Assembly: GCF_001426485.1 (NCBI RefSeq)
Contig: NZ_LMET01000001.1
Location: forward strand, 724,676-788,675
Direction: 5' to 3'
DNA length: 64,000 nucleotides
From: Aeromicrobium sp. Root472D3
Lineage (GTDB): Bacteria; Actinomycetota; Actinomycetes; Propionibacteriales; Nocardioidaceae
A program made the translations under genes and the position numbers. The notes under the pieces are model-generated. The model ran no database searches. It was not told the origin of the DNA and saw only the letters and a program-made list of their open reading frames with translations. Shown one piece after another: positions 24,449 through 33,489 of this stretch (position 1 is its first letter; the number at the start of each line of letters is the position of its first letter).

Positions 24449-24868
24449 TCAGTCGCGCAGCTGGGTCTCGAGGACCGAGTTGGGGTGGAAGGCGACCGGG
24501 TCGCCGCGGCGGGTCGGACGGATGAGGTCGAAGCCGCCCGTCGTCACGAGCGCCCACGTCAGCGGCGCCTCGGGGTGGCCGAGGTGCCTCCCGCCGATCG
24601 GCACGAACAGGTCGAGCGCCTCGTGGGCGCAGTCGAGGTGGACGGGCGGGAACGCGAACAGGCCCGCGTCGGCCTCGTCCGAGCTGCCGATGAAGGCGAC
24701 CGGACGGGTCAGCGGGTCGCCGCAGATCCCGCACACGCGGCTCAGCGCACACCGGATGGCGCGGCGTTTGACCACCGAGGAGTGGTCGAGCGCCCCGCCG
24801 TCGTCCTCGCACGCGAACGGCACGGGGAGCCCGCCGAGCGACGGACGCCCGGCGAGCCCCGCCGTCAC
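24449..24868 (-). CDS. hypothetical protein with Cys/His cluster, coupled to the desaturase
   Basis: A 139-aa protein not assignable to a family. It has CGICGDP near residue 47 and HLDCAHEALD near 80, a CxxC...HxxC arrangement that could bind zinc or iron. No signal peptide or membrane helix. It starts at GTG 24868, which overlaps the TGA of the desaturase (GTGA at 24865-24868), so synthesis is coupled to it. A role with the desaturase is inferred only from this overlap. Confidence 0.65.
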   Translation of the reverse strand: MTAGLAGRPSLGGLPVPFACEDDGGALDHSSVVKRRAIRCALSRVCGICGDPLTRPVAFIGSSDEADAGLFAFPPVHLDCAHEALDLFVPIGGRHLGHPEAPLTWALVTTGGFDLIRPTRRGDPVAFHPNSVLETQLRD

Positions 24869-26052
24869 ACCGACGCCGCGCCCGACCACTTGCCGAGCTC
24901 CGAGCGGCGCGTCGGACGCTCGTCGTCGCGCAGGCGTCGCTTCTCGCGGGGTGCGACCGGCGCCGGGTTGTCGCTCGTGCGACGGTTCGGCAGCGACAGC
25001 TTCATGATCGTGCGCAGCGTCTGCCCGTACTGCTTGTAGAGCGGTCCGGTCGTGTACGGGATGTCGTAGCGCTTGCAGATGTCCTTGACCTTGACCGAGA
25101 TCGCCGCGTAGCGGTTGCTGGGCAGGTCGGGGAACAGGTGGTGCTCGATCTGGTAGCCGAGCTGGCCGCTCATGAGGTGCAGGAACTTCCCGCCGTCGAA
25201 GTTGGCCGAGCCGAGCATCTGGCGCAGGTACCACTCGGCGCGCGTCTCGTCCTCGAGCTCCTCCTCCGTGAAGTGCACGGCACCGTCGGGGAAGTGGCCG
25301 CAGAAGATGATCATGTACGACCAGAAGTTGCGCATGATGTTGGCCGTGAAGTTGGCGGTCAGCGTCTGCAGGAAGAACGGCCCGGTCAGCGCGGGGAACA
25401 TGACGTAGTCCTTCAACGCCTGCTTGCCGATCTTGTCGCCGATCTGCTTGAGCTGCTTCTTCAGCAGCTTCGGGTCCTTCTCGCCCTTGCGGATCGACTC
25501 GATGTCGAGGTCGTGCAGCGCGACCCCGTACTCGAAGAAGGCGGCGAGCATGAAGTTGTAGATCGGCTGGCCGAGGTTGTACGGCGTCCACTTCTGGTCG
25601 CGCGACATGCGCAGGATCCCGTAGCCGACGTCGTTGTCGTGGCCGAGCACGTTGGTGAACTGGTGGTGGATGTAGTTGTGCGAGTGCTTCCACTGCTCGG
25701 CGGGCTGGGTCGTGTCCCACTCCCAGTTGGACGAGTGGATCTCGGGGTCGTTCATCCAGTCCCACTGGCCGTGCATCGTGTTGTGGCCGATCTCCATGTT
25801 CTCGAGGATCTTGGCCGAGCCGAGCATCAGCGTGCCGATCAGCCACGCGGGCGGGAAGAAGCTCGCGAAGAGCGTGATGCGGCCGGCGGCGGCGAGCCGG
25901 CGCTGCAGCGTGATGACCCGCGTGACGTAGTCGCGGTCGGCCTGGCCCCGGGACGCCTCGACCTCGCGGCGGATCTCGTCGAGCTCGGCGCCGATCGCCT
26001 CGATCTCCTCGTCGGACAGGTGGGTGTACTCACGGACGTCTGAGAACGCCAT
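24865..26052 (-). CDS. membrane acyl-CoA/acyl-lipid desaturase (DesA3-like)
   Basis: A 395-aa di-iron membrane desaturase that inserts a double bond (probably delta-9) into a fatty acyl chain. All three His boxes are present: HNTMH (90-94), HSHNYIHH (123-130) and QIEHH (near 295). Hydrophobic segments around 60-80 and 215-255 span the membrane. It resembles mycobacterial DesA3, which works with a separate oxidoreductase; the homologue of that partner lies 64 nt upstream on the same strand. Expression probably depends on the promoter before the reductase gene. Confidence 0.92.
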   Translation of the reverse strand: MAFSDVREYTHLSDEEIEAIGAELDEIRREVEASRGQADRDYVTRVITLQRRLAAAGRITLFASFFPPAWLIGTLMLGSAKILENMEIGHNTMHGQWDWMNDPEIHSSNWEWDTTQPAEQWKHSHNYIHHQFTNVLGHDNDVGYGILRMSRDQKWTPYNLGQPIYNFMLAAFFEYGVALHDLDIESIRKGEKDPKLLKKQLKQIGDKIGKQALKDYVMFPALTGPFFLQTLTANFTANIMRNFWSYMIIFCGHFPDGAVHFTEEELEDETRAEWYLRQMLGSANFDGGKFLHLMSGQLGYQIEHHLFPDLPSNRYAAISVKVKDICKRYDIPYTTGPLYKQYGQTLRTIMKLSLPNRRTSDNPAPVAPREKRRLRDDERPTRRSELGKWSGAASV

Positions 26053-26116
26053 GCTGGTTCTCCTTCGGTGGGTTGGGTCGTGCAGGGGTGCACGTGCGGG
26101 AGCACGCGCTGGATGA

Positions 26117-27205
26117 CTAGAGCGACAGGGTGCAGTCGCCGGCGGCGACCGACACGCAGGTCTGGATGTACTCGCCGGGCTCGCCGTGCTCGTCGCCGTT
26201 GCGCAGGTCGCGGACGCGGCCGGACGCGAGCGGGACGTCGCACGTGTGGCAGATGCCCATGCGGCAGCCGAACAGCATGTTGACGCCGGCCTTCTCGCCG
26301 GCCTCGAGCAGGGTCGTGGCGCCGTCGACGTCGACGGTGGGACCGCCCACGCCGAACGTCACCTCGCCGCCGGCCGCGGAGCCGTCGGCCGTCGCGAGCG
26401 TGAACCGCTCGACGTGGATCTGGTCGGACAGCCCGTACGTCTCGTAGTGCTGCGTGAACGCGTCGAGCATGCCGGCGGGTCCGCAGGCCCAGGTGGTGCG
26501 CTCGGCCCAGTCGGGGCAGACGTCGTCCAGCTGGTCGGCCGTCAGCATGCCGTCGGCGTCGGTGAACCGCTCGTAGAACGTGAAGCTCTGGTACCGCAGC
26601 GCCAGCACCCGCAGCTCGTGGACGAACATCATGTCGTCCTCGTTGCGCGCCGAGTAGACCAGCACGGCGTCGGGGATCGAGTCGCGGCGGTCGAGCGTGC
26701 GCAGGATCGACATGACGGGCGTGATGCCGCTGCCGCCCACGAGGAAGAGCATCTTGGCCGGCGGCGGGTCGGGCACCGTGAAGTCGCCCTGGGGCGCGGC
26801 GAGCCGCACGATCGTGCCGGGCTCGAGACCGTTGACCAGGTGGTCGGACAGGAAGCCCTCGGGCATCGCCTTGACGGTGATGCTGACGGTCTTGCCCTCG
26901 ACCAGCGGCACGGACGACAGCGAGTACGAGCGCCAGTGGTAGCGGCCGTCGATCTCGACGCCGATGCCGATGTACTGGCCCGGCGCGTGGTCGAACGTCC
27001 AGCCCCAGCCGGGACGGATGACGAGGGTCGCGGCGTTCTCGGTCTCGGGGACGACCTTCTCGACGCGGCCGCGCAGCTCGCGCTGCGACCACAGGGGGTT
27101 GATCAGGGCGAGGTAGTCGTCGGGCAGCAGGGGCGTCGTCATGGCCTTGCCGAGCTGACGCAGACGGCGGACCGCCGATGATCGCTCGATGAGTGGTGCG
27201 GTCAT
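26117..27205 (-). CDS. ferredoxin reductase, electron donor to the desaturase (Rv3230c-like)
   Basis: A 362-aa three-domain reductase: FAD-binding barrel (RSYSLSS, FAD contact), NAD(P)-binding domain ([18 protein letters not shown]) and a C-terminal 2Fe-2S ferredoxin domain with [10 protein letters not shown] and a final QTC. It passes electrons from NADPH to the membrane desaturase. ATG 27205 is preferred because a GAAGGGG ribosome site stands upstream and the extension to 27235 reaches into the operator region. Gene order matches the mycobacterial Rv3230c-desA3 pair. Confidence 0.9.
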   Translation of the reverse strand: MTAPLIERSSAVRRLRQLGKAMTTPLLPDDYLALINPLWSQRELRGRVEKVVPETENAATLVIRPGWGWTFDHAPGQYIGIGVEIDGRYHWRSYSLSSVPLVEGKTVSITVKAMPEGFLSDHLVNGLEPGTIVRLAAPQGDFTVPDPPPAKMLFLVGGSGITPVMSILRTLDRRDSIPDAVLVYSARNEDDMMFVHELRVLALRYQSFTFYERFTDADGMLTADQLDDVCPDWAERTTWACGPAGMLDAFTQHYETYGLSDQIHVERFTLATADGSAAGGEVTFGVGGPTVDVDGATTLLEAGEKAGVNMLFGCRMGICHTCDVPLASGRVRDLRNGDEHGEPGEYIQTCVSVAAGDCTLSL

Positions 27206-27226
27206 GGACGTCCCCTTCGGTGTACA

Positions 27227-27261
27227 AGTGTTCACTAAGGCCTGTAACTCAGAGTGACACT
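27227..27261. promoter_or_regulatory. two AGTG..CACT palindromes in divergent promoter
   Basis: AGTGTTCACT (27227-27236) and AGTGACACT (27253-27261) lie 26 bp apart, centre to centre about 25, in the 110-bp space between the desaturase operon and the aminotransferase gene. Such sites suit a TetR-type lipid regulator; the same AGTGnnCACT core is at the centre of the operator at 56858. Confidence 0.45.
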
Positions 27262-27315
27262 TTGCCTCCGGCTATGCAACAGGACCTGTGTCACGTTCGC
27301 AGCGATGATGGAATC

Positions 27316-28467
27316 ATGCGCCCGCTCCATCCCCTCCGCGACCTGAACGAACAAACTCTTCGCCGTCGTACCAGCATCAAGTGGCGGCAGTACCCCGACG
27401 ACGTCCTGCCCCTGTGGGTCGCCGAGATGGACGTCGTCCCCGACGCGTCGATCAGGGCCGCGCTGACCGCGGCGATCGAGAGCGGCGACACCGGATACCC
27501 CCACGGCACGGGGTACGCCGAGGCCCTCGCCGACTTCGCCGCGCGGCGGTGGGGGTGGGACGGTCTCGATCCGTCGCGCACGGCGTACGCGGCCGACGTC
27601 ATGACCGGGATCGCCGAGGTGCTGCGGCTCGTGTCGGAGCCCGGTGGGCCGGTCGTGGTGAGCCCGCCCGTGTACCCGCCGTTCCTCGACGTCGTCGAGC
27701 ACGTGGGTCGCGCCGTCGTGGAGGCGCCGCTCGGGGACGACGGCCGTCTCGACCTCGCGGTCCTCGGGGACGCGTTCCGTGCCGCGGCGGGCCGCGCCAC
27801 CTACCTGCTGTGCAACCCGCACAACCCGACCGCCGTCACGCACACCGCGGACGAGCTGGCGGCCGTCGCGTCCCTCGCCCGCGAGCACGGCGTGCGGGTC
27901 GTGGCCGACGAGATCCACGGCCCGCTCGTGCCCGACGGCTTCGTCCCCTACCTGTCGGTCGCCGGCGCGGAGGACGCGTTCGTCGTCACGTCGGCGTCCA
28001 AGGCGTGGAACCTGGCGGGTCTCAAGGCGGCGGTGGTCGTCGCGGGTCCCGAGGCCTCCGCCGACCTGGCGCGGCTGCCGGAGATCGTCTCGCACGGACC
28101 GAGCCACCTCGGCGTGCTCGCCCACACCGTGGCCCTGCGCGACGGCGTCCCCTGGCTCGACGCCGTCGTGGCCGACCTGGCCGACAACCGTCGGCTGCTG
28201 GGCGACCTGCTCGACGAGCACCTGCCCGACGTGCGCTGGGCGCGGGGGTCGGCGACGTATTTGGCCTGGCTCGACTGCCGGGCGCTCGGCCTCGGCGACG
28301 ACCCGGCGGCGTTCTTCCTCGAGCACGCCCGGGTCGCGCTCAACTCCGGTCCCACGTTCGGATCCGGTGGCGCAGGGCACGTCAGACTGAACTTCGCGAC
28401 GTCGCCACCCCTTCTCGACGACGCGATCCGTCGCATGGCCCACGCGCTCGAGGTCCGTTCGGACTAG
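27316..28467 (+). CDS. MalY/PatB-type PLP-dependent aminotransferase / C-S lyase
   Basis: A 383-aa fold-type I PLP enzyme. The Schiff-base Lys is in [12 protein letters not shown] (near 229), CNPHNPT is the cofactor phosphate/substrate motif, and ADEIHGPLV carries the PLP-contact Asp. The WVAEMD N-terminal motif marks the MalY/PatB subgroup, which cleaves cystathionine or cysteine conjugates. ATG 27316 lies 6 nt after GATGAT, a possible -10 box. It ends in hairpin ACCACC/GGTGGT. No linked methionine genes are in view. Confidence 0.88.
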   Translation: MRPLHPLRDLNEQTLRRRTSIKWRQYPDDVLPLWVAEMDVVPDASIRAALTAAIESGDTGYPHGTGYAEALADFAARRWGWDGLDPSRTAYAADVMTGIAEVLRLVSEPGGPVVVSPPVYPPFLDVVEHVGRAVVEAPLGDDGRLDLAVLGDAFRAAAGRATYLLCNPHNPTAVTHTADELAAVASLAREHGVRVVADEIHGPLVPDGFVPYLSVAGAEDAFVVTSASKAWNLAGLKAAVVVAGPEASADLARLPEIVSHGPSHLGVLAHTVALRDGVPWLDAVVADLADNRRLLGDLLDEHLPDVRWARGSATYLAWLDCRALGLGDDPAAFFLEHARVALNSGPTFGSGGAGHVRLNFATSPPLLDDAIRRMAHALEVRSD

Positions 28468-28490
28468 ACCACCTGGCCCGGTCGGGTGGT
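28468..28490 (+). terminator. hairpin after the C-S lyase gene
   Basis: ACCACC (28468-28473) pairs with GGTGGT (28485-28490) and is followed by TCTG. It begins one base after the stop codon. Confidence 0.5.
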
Positions 28491-28552
28491 TCTGCCCCGA
28501 CCGCTCGCCCCGCCCCTCGCGGTGCTCCTACGATCGCGTCGGGAGAGATGTC

Positions 28553-29512
28553 ATGGAGTGGACGAGCACGAGGGTGGGGCGGGCGCTGCGGGCGCTGCCG
28601 CCGCTGACGACCGCGACGGCGGCGATGTACGGCAGCGGGGCGGTGCTGCTCGTGGCGGGAGCCGTGTGGTGGACGCCCGGCAAGAACCCCCGAGGGGTCA
28701 TCGCCGCGCTGGCGCTCGTGGCCGTCCTGATGTTCGTGTGGACGCTCGCACGGGGCGCGCGGTTCACGGTCGACGAGGCCCTCGCCATGACGGTCGTCCA
28801 GCTCGCGATCGTCGGCTGCCTGACGTGGACGACCCACCTGATGCTGGGCGCCTTCGCGAACGGCACGATCCTGCCGATCGTCGGCGTCTACACGATCTGG
28901 TTCCTGCGACCCGTGGTCGGACGCGTCGTGCTCTACGCGGGGGCGCTCTGGTGGCTCGTCGCCGTGCTGCACCACGACCGTCCGACGCTCGTGCCGTTCG
29001 CGGCGTCGGTGCTGATCCAGACGGTCGTCGCGACCGAGGTGTTCGCGCGCGTCAAGGCACGGATGGACCGCCTCGCCCGCACCGACCCGCTGACGGGCAC
29101 GCTCAACCGGCGCGGGATCACCGAGGTGCTGGCCCGCGAGCTGGCCCGGGCCACGCGTCGTCAGCGGCCCATCTCGGTCGTCGCGATCGACCTCGACGGT
29201 CTGCGCGAGGTCAACAACGCCCACGGGCACGGCGCGGGCGACGACATGCTCGCCGCCGTCACGCGGCACTGGATCGGCGGCGTGCGCCAGCACGACTCGG
29301 TCGGTCGCACGGGCGGTGACGAGTTCCTGCTCGTGCTGCCCGAGACGACGATCGAGCAGGCCCGGGCGATCGTCGACCGGCTCAGGGCGGGCTCGCCGGG
29401 CGCGTGGTCGGCCGGGGTCGCGATGGCCAAGCCCGAGGACTCGGCCGAGTCGATGCTGGAGCGGGCCGACACCCGCCTCTACGACGCCAAGGCGTCGCGG
29501 CAGGGCGTCTGA
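28553..29512 (+). CDS. membrane diguanylate cyclase (GGDEF)
   Basis: A 319-aa protein. About five transmembrane helices occupy residues 18-155, followed by a short linker and a GGDEF domain beginning DPLTGTLNRRG. The active-site signature GGDEF is intact (near 253-257), and RQHD, five residues upstream, is a canonical RxxD inhibitory site for c-di-GMP. It should make c-di-GMP from GTP as a dimer with product inhibition. No ligand-binding sensor other than the membrane region is seen. A second c-di-GMP gene of opposite activity is at 11318. Confidence 0.9.
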   Translation: MEWTSTRVGRALRALPPLTTATAAMYGSGAVLLVAGAVWWTPGKNPRGVIAALALVAVLMFVWTLARGARFTVDEALAMTVVQLAIVGCLTWTTHLMLGAFANGTILPIVGVYTIWFLRPVVGRVVLYAGALWWLVAVLHHDRPTLVPFAASVLIQTVVATEVFARVKARMDRLARTDPLTGTLNRRGITEVLARELARATRRQRPISVVAIDLDGLREVNNAHGHGAGDDMLAAVTRHWIGGVRQHDSVGRTGGDEFLLVLPETTIEQARAIVDRLRAGSPGAWSAGVAMAKPEDSAESMLERADTRLYDAKASRQGV

Positions 29513-29565
29513 GGCGTCCGGCTCCCTGACGTGCCCCGTCGGTCGATCCGACCTAGCGTGAGGAC

Positions 29566-30015
29566 ATGAGCGACGCACCCGATGCCCACCACGTACGACC
29601 CCCCGACGTCAGCGACGCGACGGTCGAGGCGCTCGGCAAGCTGAGCGAGGCGCTCGAGACCGTCGAGGAGGCCCGCGGGCACCTGTACGCCTTCCACCGC
29701 CGGTGCGGCACCGCCGACCTGGCGCTGGGCGAGGCCGTCGACCTGCTGCGCGAGGCGGGGCACGCCGACGTCGCCGACTCGATCGAGACCGACCTGGTGG
29801 GCCGCAACATCCTCGAGGGGCGGTGGTCGTTCCAGGTCGTCGAGGAGTACGACGCGGGCTACTACGCGGCCTTCGCCGAGCACGAGCGCGCGGCGCGCGA
29901 CCGGCTGGCGGCGGGCCGCCGGCACCTGTTCGAGGCGGAGATGAAGGAGGACCGGCGCACGCACGGCCGGCGGCACCACGAGGCGACGCCCGGCACTTCA
30001 GCAGATTCTCAGTGA
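29566..30015 (+). CDS. conserved hypothetical helical protein
   Basis: A 149-aa acidic, mostly helical cytosolic protein with no recognised domain. ALGKLSEALETVEEARGHLYAFHRR suggests a coiled-coil start, and the C-terminus is His/Arg-rich (HGRRHHEATP). ATG 29566 follows TAGCGT with a 6-nt gap, the leaderless layout. Next is a CsbD-type gene; an operon link is not evident because that gene has its own ribosome site 64 nt later. Confidence 0.7.
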   Translation: MSDAPDAHHVRPPDVSDATVEALGKLSEALETVEEARGHLYAFHRRCGTADLALGEAVDLLREAGHADVADSIETDLVGRNILEGRWSFQVVEEYDAGYYAAFAEHERAARDRLAAGRRHLFEAEMKEDRRTHGRRHHEATPGTSADSQ

Positions 30016-30078
30016 TCGGCCCGATTGAGGCCCCGCAGCCCGGGGTACCGCGCCAGCAGTCGACGAAAGGAGCCCCCC

Positions 30079-30252
30079 ATGGGACTCGGTGACAAGATCA
30101 GCAACGCGGCCGAAGACGCCAAGGGCAAGATCAAGGAAGCCACCGGCAAGGCGACCGACGACGAGTCGCTCGAGGCCGAGGGCAAGGGCGACCAGACCAA
30201 GTCTGACGTCAAGAAGGCCGGCGAGAACATCAAGGACGCCTTCAAGAGCTGA
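30079..30252 (+). CDS. CsbD-family stress protein
   Basis: A 57-aa highly charged protein of the CsbD family: GLGDKISNAAEDAKGKIKEATGK then EGKGDQTKSDVKKAGENIKD. In Bacillus this family is under general stress control; its molecular role is unknown. ATG 30079 has a near-perfect ribosome site AAGGAG. It is followed by a strong hairpin, indicating a short, abundant mRNA. Likely stress or osmotic induction (inference). Confidence 0.88.
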   Translation: MGLGDKISNAAEDAKGKIKEATGKATDDESLEAEGKGDQTKSDVKKAGENIKDAFKS

Positions 30253-30262
30253 AGTCGTTCCC

Positions 30263-30304
30263 GAGACGGGCGCACCGACCACACGCTGGTCGGGCGCCCG
30301 TCTC
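30263..30304 (+). terminator. strong hairpin terminator after csbD-like gene
   Basis: GAGACGGGCGC (30263-30273) pairs with GCGCCCGTCTC (30294-30304), and CCGACCA (30275-30281) with TGGTCGG (30287-30293); loop CACGC, one bulged A. An 18-bp stem, the strongest terminator-like structure on the plus strand here. Confidence 0.7.
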
Positions 30305-30332
30305 CTGCGTCCGGGGGGCGTGCGACGGGGTG

Positions 30333-31046
30333 TCAGTGGCCCGCGGCGTCGAGCGCGTCGGCCTCCGCGAGGGTCGGCGCCGACCCGCCGAGCCGAGCCG
30401 GGACCCAGTCGGCCCCGGCCGGGTGGTCGCCGTAGGCGTCCTGCACCTCGTGCAGCAGCGCGTTCATGGCGGCGTGCAGCGTCTCGGTCAGCTGCTCGGG
30501 CGTCCCCGCCGGCGGCACGGGCTCGCCCAGCGCCACCATGACGGGCGTGCCGGTGCGGCCCCAGTGCTTCGCCGCGCCCTTCGGCGCGATGCGCTGCGAG
30601 CCCCAGACGATGCACGGGACGATCGGCACGTCGGCCTCGAGCGCCATCCGGGCCGCTCCCGTCTTGAGCCGCTTGATCTCGTAGCTGCGGCTGATCGTCG
30701 CCTCGGGGTAGATGCCGACGACCTCGCCGGTTCGCAGCTCCTCGACGGCCGCGAGGTACGCGTCGTGACCGGCCGACCGGTCGACGGGGATCACGCGGCA
30801 GCCCCACATGAGCCAGCGGACGACGGGGTTGCGCCGCAGCTCGACCTTGCCCATGAAGCGGATCAGGCGGCGGTCGACGTCGCGGACGCTGATGCCCAGG
30901 TACGTGAAGTCGACGTAGCTCGTGTGGTTGATCGCCAGCACGGCGCCGCCCTCGGCCGGCAGGCGCTCGCGGCCGACGCGCACGGTGCGGTGCCCGCCGA
31001 AGGCGTTGACGCCCCGGAACATCAGCACCAGCAGACCGTAGATCAC
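30333..31046 (-). CDS. 1-acyl-glycerol-3-phosphate acyltransferase family protein
   Basis: A 237-aa PlsC-type acyltransferase. It starts with a membrane-associating helix (IYGLLVLMFRGVNAF). NHTSYVD is the HxxxxD catalytic motif and YPEATIS occupies the place of the EGT(R) motif. PIVPCIVWGSQRI is the fourth family motif. It transfers an acyl chain to a lysophospholipid or related lipid at the cytosolic membrane face. GTG 31046 overlaps the stop of the esterase gene (GTGA at 31043-31046), so the pair is coupled. Confidence 0.88.
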   Translation of the reverse strand: MIYGLLVLMFRGVNAFGGHRTVRVGRERLPAEGGAVLAINHTSYVDFTYLGISVRDVDRRLIRFMGKVELRRNPVVRWLMWGCRVIPVDRSAGHDAYLAAVEELRTGEVVGIYPEATISRSYEIKRLKTGAARMALEADVPIVPCIVWGSQRIAPKGAAKHWGRTGTPVMVALGEPVPPAGTPEQLTETLHAAMNALLHEVQDAYGDHPAGADWVPARLGGSAPTLAEADALDAAGH

Positions 31047-31873
31047 AGCGCGTCCAGGATCTCCAGCGTCTGGGCCCACGCGCGCGAGGCCGGGTCGATG
31101 ACGACGAAGTGGTCGCCCTCGACCTCGGTGAGGGTCGCGTCGGCACCCGCGGCCGTCGCCCGCTCGACGTAGCCGGTCGACTGGCTCAGCGGCACCGTGG
31201 TGTCGTCGGTGCCGTGGACGCAGCGCACGGGGACGCCCAGCGGCACGAGGGCCGCCGGGTCGGCCTCGGCGTAGCGGTCGTCGACCGTGCCGCCCATGAA
31301 GCGCTGCACCGCGCCCGAGCCGAGGTCGGCGGCGATCGCCGCGGCGAGGTCGAGCACGCCGGCCTGCGAGACCGCCGCCGTCACGGGCACGGCGGGCGAC
31401 GTCCAGCGCTCGTCGGTCAGCCGCGGGCGTCCGGCTGCCCAGACGGCCAGGTGGCCGCCGGCGGAGTGACCGAGGGTCACGACCTTCGCGGTGTCGACCC
31501 CGTCGACCTCGGCGAGCCGGTCGATCGCCGCGGCGACGTCGTCGAACGTCTCGGGCCAGCCGCCGCCGTTGCCGACCCGCCGGTACTCGACGTTGTAGGC
31601 CGTCCAGCCCTCCGCGACCAGCGACGTCGCCAGGGGGCGACCGAGCGACAGGTCGTACTGGTCGCGCCAGAATCCACCGTGGATCACGACCACGACGCCC
31701 TTCGACGACCCGGACGGCCGGGTGAGCTCGGCCCGCTGCGACGGGTCGTCGCCGTACCTGATGACCTCCACGCGGGTCTCCCGTCCACCGTCGTCGTCCG
31801 TGCCGCCCCGCCCCGAGCAGGCCGCGGCGAGGGCGCCGAGCGCCAAGGTCGCGAGTGCGCTGCGTCGGTCCAC
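31043..31873 (-). CDS. alpha/beta-hydrolase lipoprotein (esterase)
   Basis: About 276 aa. The N-terminus has an RR pair, a hydrophobic stretch and a lipobox LAAAC, so it is probably lipid-anchored outside the membrane. HGGFW is the oxyanion element, GHSAGG holds the nucleophile Ser, HGTDDTTVP the Asp and EGDHF the His. It belongs to the BD-FAE-like carboxylesterases. I prefer GTG 31873, directly before the signal peptide; GTG 31927 is an in-frame alternative adding 18 residues. Coupled to the acyltransferase gene by overlap, suggesting a lipid-related substrate. Confidence 0.82.
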   Translation of the reverse strand: MDRRSALATLALGALAAACSGRGGTDDDGGRETRVEVIRYGDDPSQRAELTRPSGSSKGVVVVIHGGFWRDQYDLSLGRPLATSLVAEGWTAYNVEYRRVGNGGGWPETFDDVAAAIDRLAEVDGVDTAKVVTLGHSAGGHLAVWAAGRPRLTDERWTSPAVPVTAAVSQAGVLDLAAAIAADLGSGAVQRFMGGTVDDRYAEADPAALVPLGVPVRCVHGTDDTTVPLSQSTGYVERATAAGADATLTEVEGDHFVVIDPASRAWAQTLEILDAL

Positions 31874-31941
31874 GGTGCCAGTCAAGGCGAGCGCGGGGTC
31901 CACCGCCACCCGAACCGGTCGGGACACGTCGTCGCGACCGA

Positions 31942-31975
31942 TAGAATCAGGGCTCGGTCGAGCCCGTGGAAGGAG
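31942..31975 (+). promoter_or_regulatory. promoter, leader hairpin and ribosome site of the antiporter gene
   Basis: TAGAAT (31942-31947) is a good -10 box. GGGCTC (31950-31955), GGTC loop and GAGCCC (31960-31965) form a hairpin at the predicted transcript 5' end, and GGAGG (31971-31975) precedes GTG 31981. Confidence 0.5.
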
Positions 31976-31980
31976 GACCC

Positions 31981-33471
31981 GTGGACGTCCATGATCTCGA
32001 CCGGTACCTCCTGGTGGGCGCGGCCGTCCTGATCCTCGCGATCCTCGCGGTGCGGCTGTCGGTCAGCATCGGGCTCCCGTCGCTGCTGGTGTACCTCGGC
32101 CTGGGGCTCGTGCTGGGCAGCTCGGGCCTCGGCATCGAGTTCGCCGACGTCGAGCTCGCCCACGCGCTGGGCTTCGGCGGCCTCGTCCTGATCCTGGCCG
32201 AGGGCGGACTCACCACCAAGTGGGAGCACGTCCGGCCCAATCTCGGCTACGGCCTGCTGCTGGCGACGCTGGGGTCCGCGATCAGCGTCCTGGTCGTGGC
32301 CCTGGGGGCCCACCTGCTGCTGGGCATGGACTGGGAGCTCGCGGTGCTGATCGCGGCGGTGCTGACGCCGACCGACGCCGCCGCGGTGTTCTCGGTGCTG
32401 CGCACCGTGCCCCTGAAGTCGTCCGTGACGGGCTCGCTCGAGGCGGAGTCGGGGCTCAACGACGCCCCGATCGTCGTGCTCGTCGTCGCGATCAGCGCCG
32501 GCGAGGTGGCCGACAAGGGCATCGGCTACCTGATCGGGCTCATCGTGTTCGAGCTGGTCGTCGGCGCCGCCATCGGCATCGCGATCGGCTGGCTCGGCGG
32601 GTACCTGCTGCGCCGGGTCGCGCTCCCGGCGTCCGGTCTCTACCCGCTGGTGGTCTTCGCCTTCGCGGTGCTGGCGTACGGCGCGGCAGCCGGCATCCAC
32701 GCGAGCGGCTTCGCGGCGGTCTACGTCGCGGCCCTGATCCTCGGCAACGCCGAGCTGCCGCACCGCACCGCCACGCGCTCGTTCGTCGAGGGCATCGGCT
32801 GGTTGGCGCAGATCGGCCTGTTCGTCATGCTGGGCCTCCTGGCGAGCCCCGACGAGCTGCAGTGGTGGCACGTCTGGCACGGGCTCGTGGTGGGCGCCAT
32901 CCTGACGTTCGTCGCACGCCCCCTGACGGTCATGGCGTGTGCCGTGTGGTTCGGCCGCAGCCCGCGCGAGCAGGTGTTCGTCGGCTGGGCCGGTCTGCGG
33001 GGCGCGGTGCCGATCGTCCTGGCGACGATCCCGCTGTCGGCGCAGGTGCCGGGATCGCGCGACCTGTTCAACGTCGTCTTCGTGGCCGTCGTGATCTACA
33101 CGCTGCTGCAGGCCGCGCCGCTGGCCCAGCTCGCGGCCGCCTGCGGCGTGCTGACCGACGAGGCACGCGACGTCGAGGTCGAGGCCGCACCGCTCGAGCG
33201 GGTCTCGGCCGACCTGCTGCAGATCCGGGTGCCGACGGGATCGCGTCTGGCCGGCGTCGAGGTCGGCGAGCTGCGGCTGCCGGTGGGGGCGTCGATCTCG
33301 CTGATCGTCCGCGACGACCGCACGTTCGTGCCGCACCGCACCGACCGGATCGCCGTCAGGGACGACCTGCTGGTCGTGGCGGAGCGCTCGGTGCGCGAGG
33401 AGGCCGAGGCGCGGCTGCGCGCCGTGGGCCGCTACGGACGTCTGGCCGGCTGGGGCCGCGACTCCCGCTGA
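31981..33471 (+). CDS. potassium/proton antiporter, CPA1 family (NhaP2-like)
   Basis: A 496-aa protein with about 12-13 transmembrane helices (residues 8-390) and a cytosolic RCK_C/TrkA-C domain (about 400-485: LLQIRVPTGSRLAGVEVGEL). LTPTDAAAVFS carries the ion-binding Asp of CPA1 transporters, and LEAESGLNDAPI is the paired conserved motif. It exchanges K+ (or Na+) for H+ across the membrane; the RCK domain suggests nucleotide gating. GTG 31981 follows AAGGAGG at 5 nt; starts further upstream are out of register with it. Confidence 0.9.
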   Translation: MDVHDLDRYLLVGAAVLILAILAVRLSVSIGLPSLLVYLGLGLVLGSSGLGIEFADVELAHALGFGGLVLILAEGGLTTKWEHVRPNLGYGLLLATLGSAISVLVVALGAHLLLGMDWELAVLIAAVLTPTDAAAVFSVLRTVPLKSSVTGSLEAESGLNDAPIVVLVVAISAGEVADKGIGYLIGLIVFELVVGAAIGIAIGWLGGYLLRRVALPASGLYPLVVFAFAVLAYGAAAGIHASGFAAVYVAALILGNAELPHRTATRSFVEGIGWLAQIGLFVMLGLLASPDELQWWHVWHGLVVGAILTFVARPLTVMACAVWFGRSPREQVFVGWAGLRGAVPIVLATIPLSAQVPGSRDLFNVVFVAVVIYTLLQAAPLAQLAAACGVLTDEARDVEVEAAPLERVSADLLQIRVPTGSRLAGVEVGELRLPVGASISLIVRDDRTFVPHRTDRIAVRDDLLVVAERSVREEAEARLRAVGRYGRLAGWGRDSR

Positions 33472-33489
33472 CCCGCGGTGCGGGCGGGG

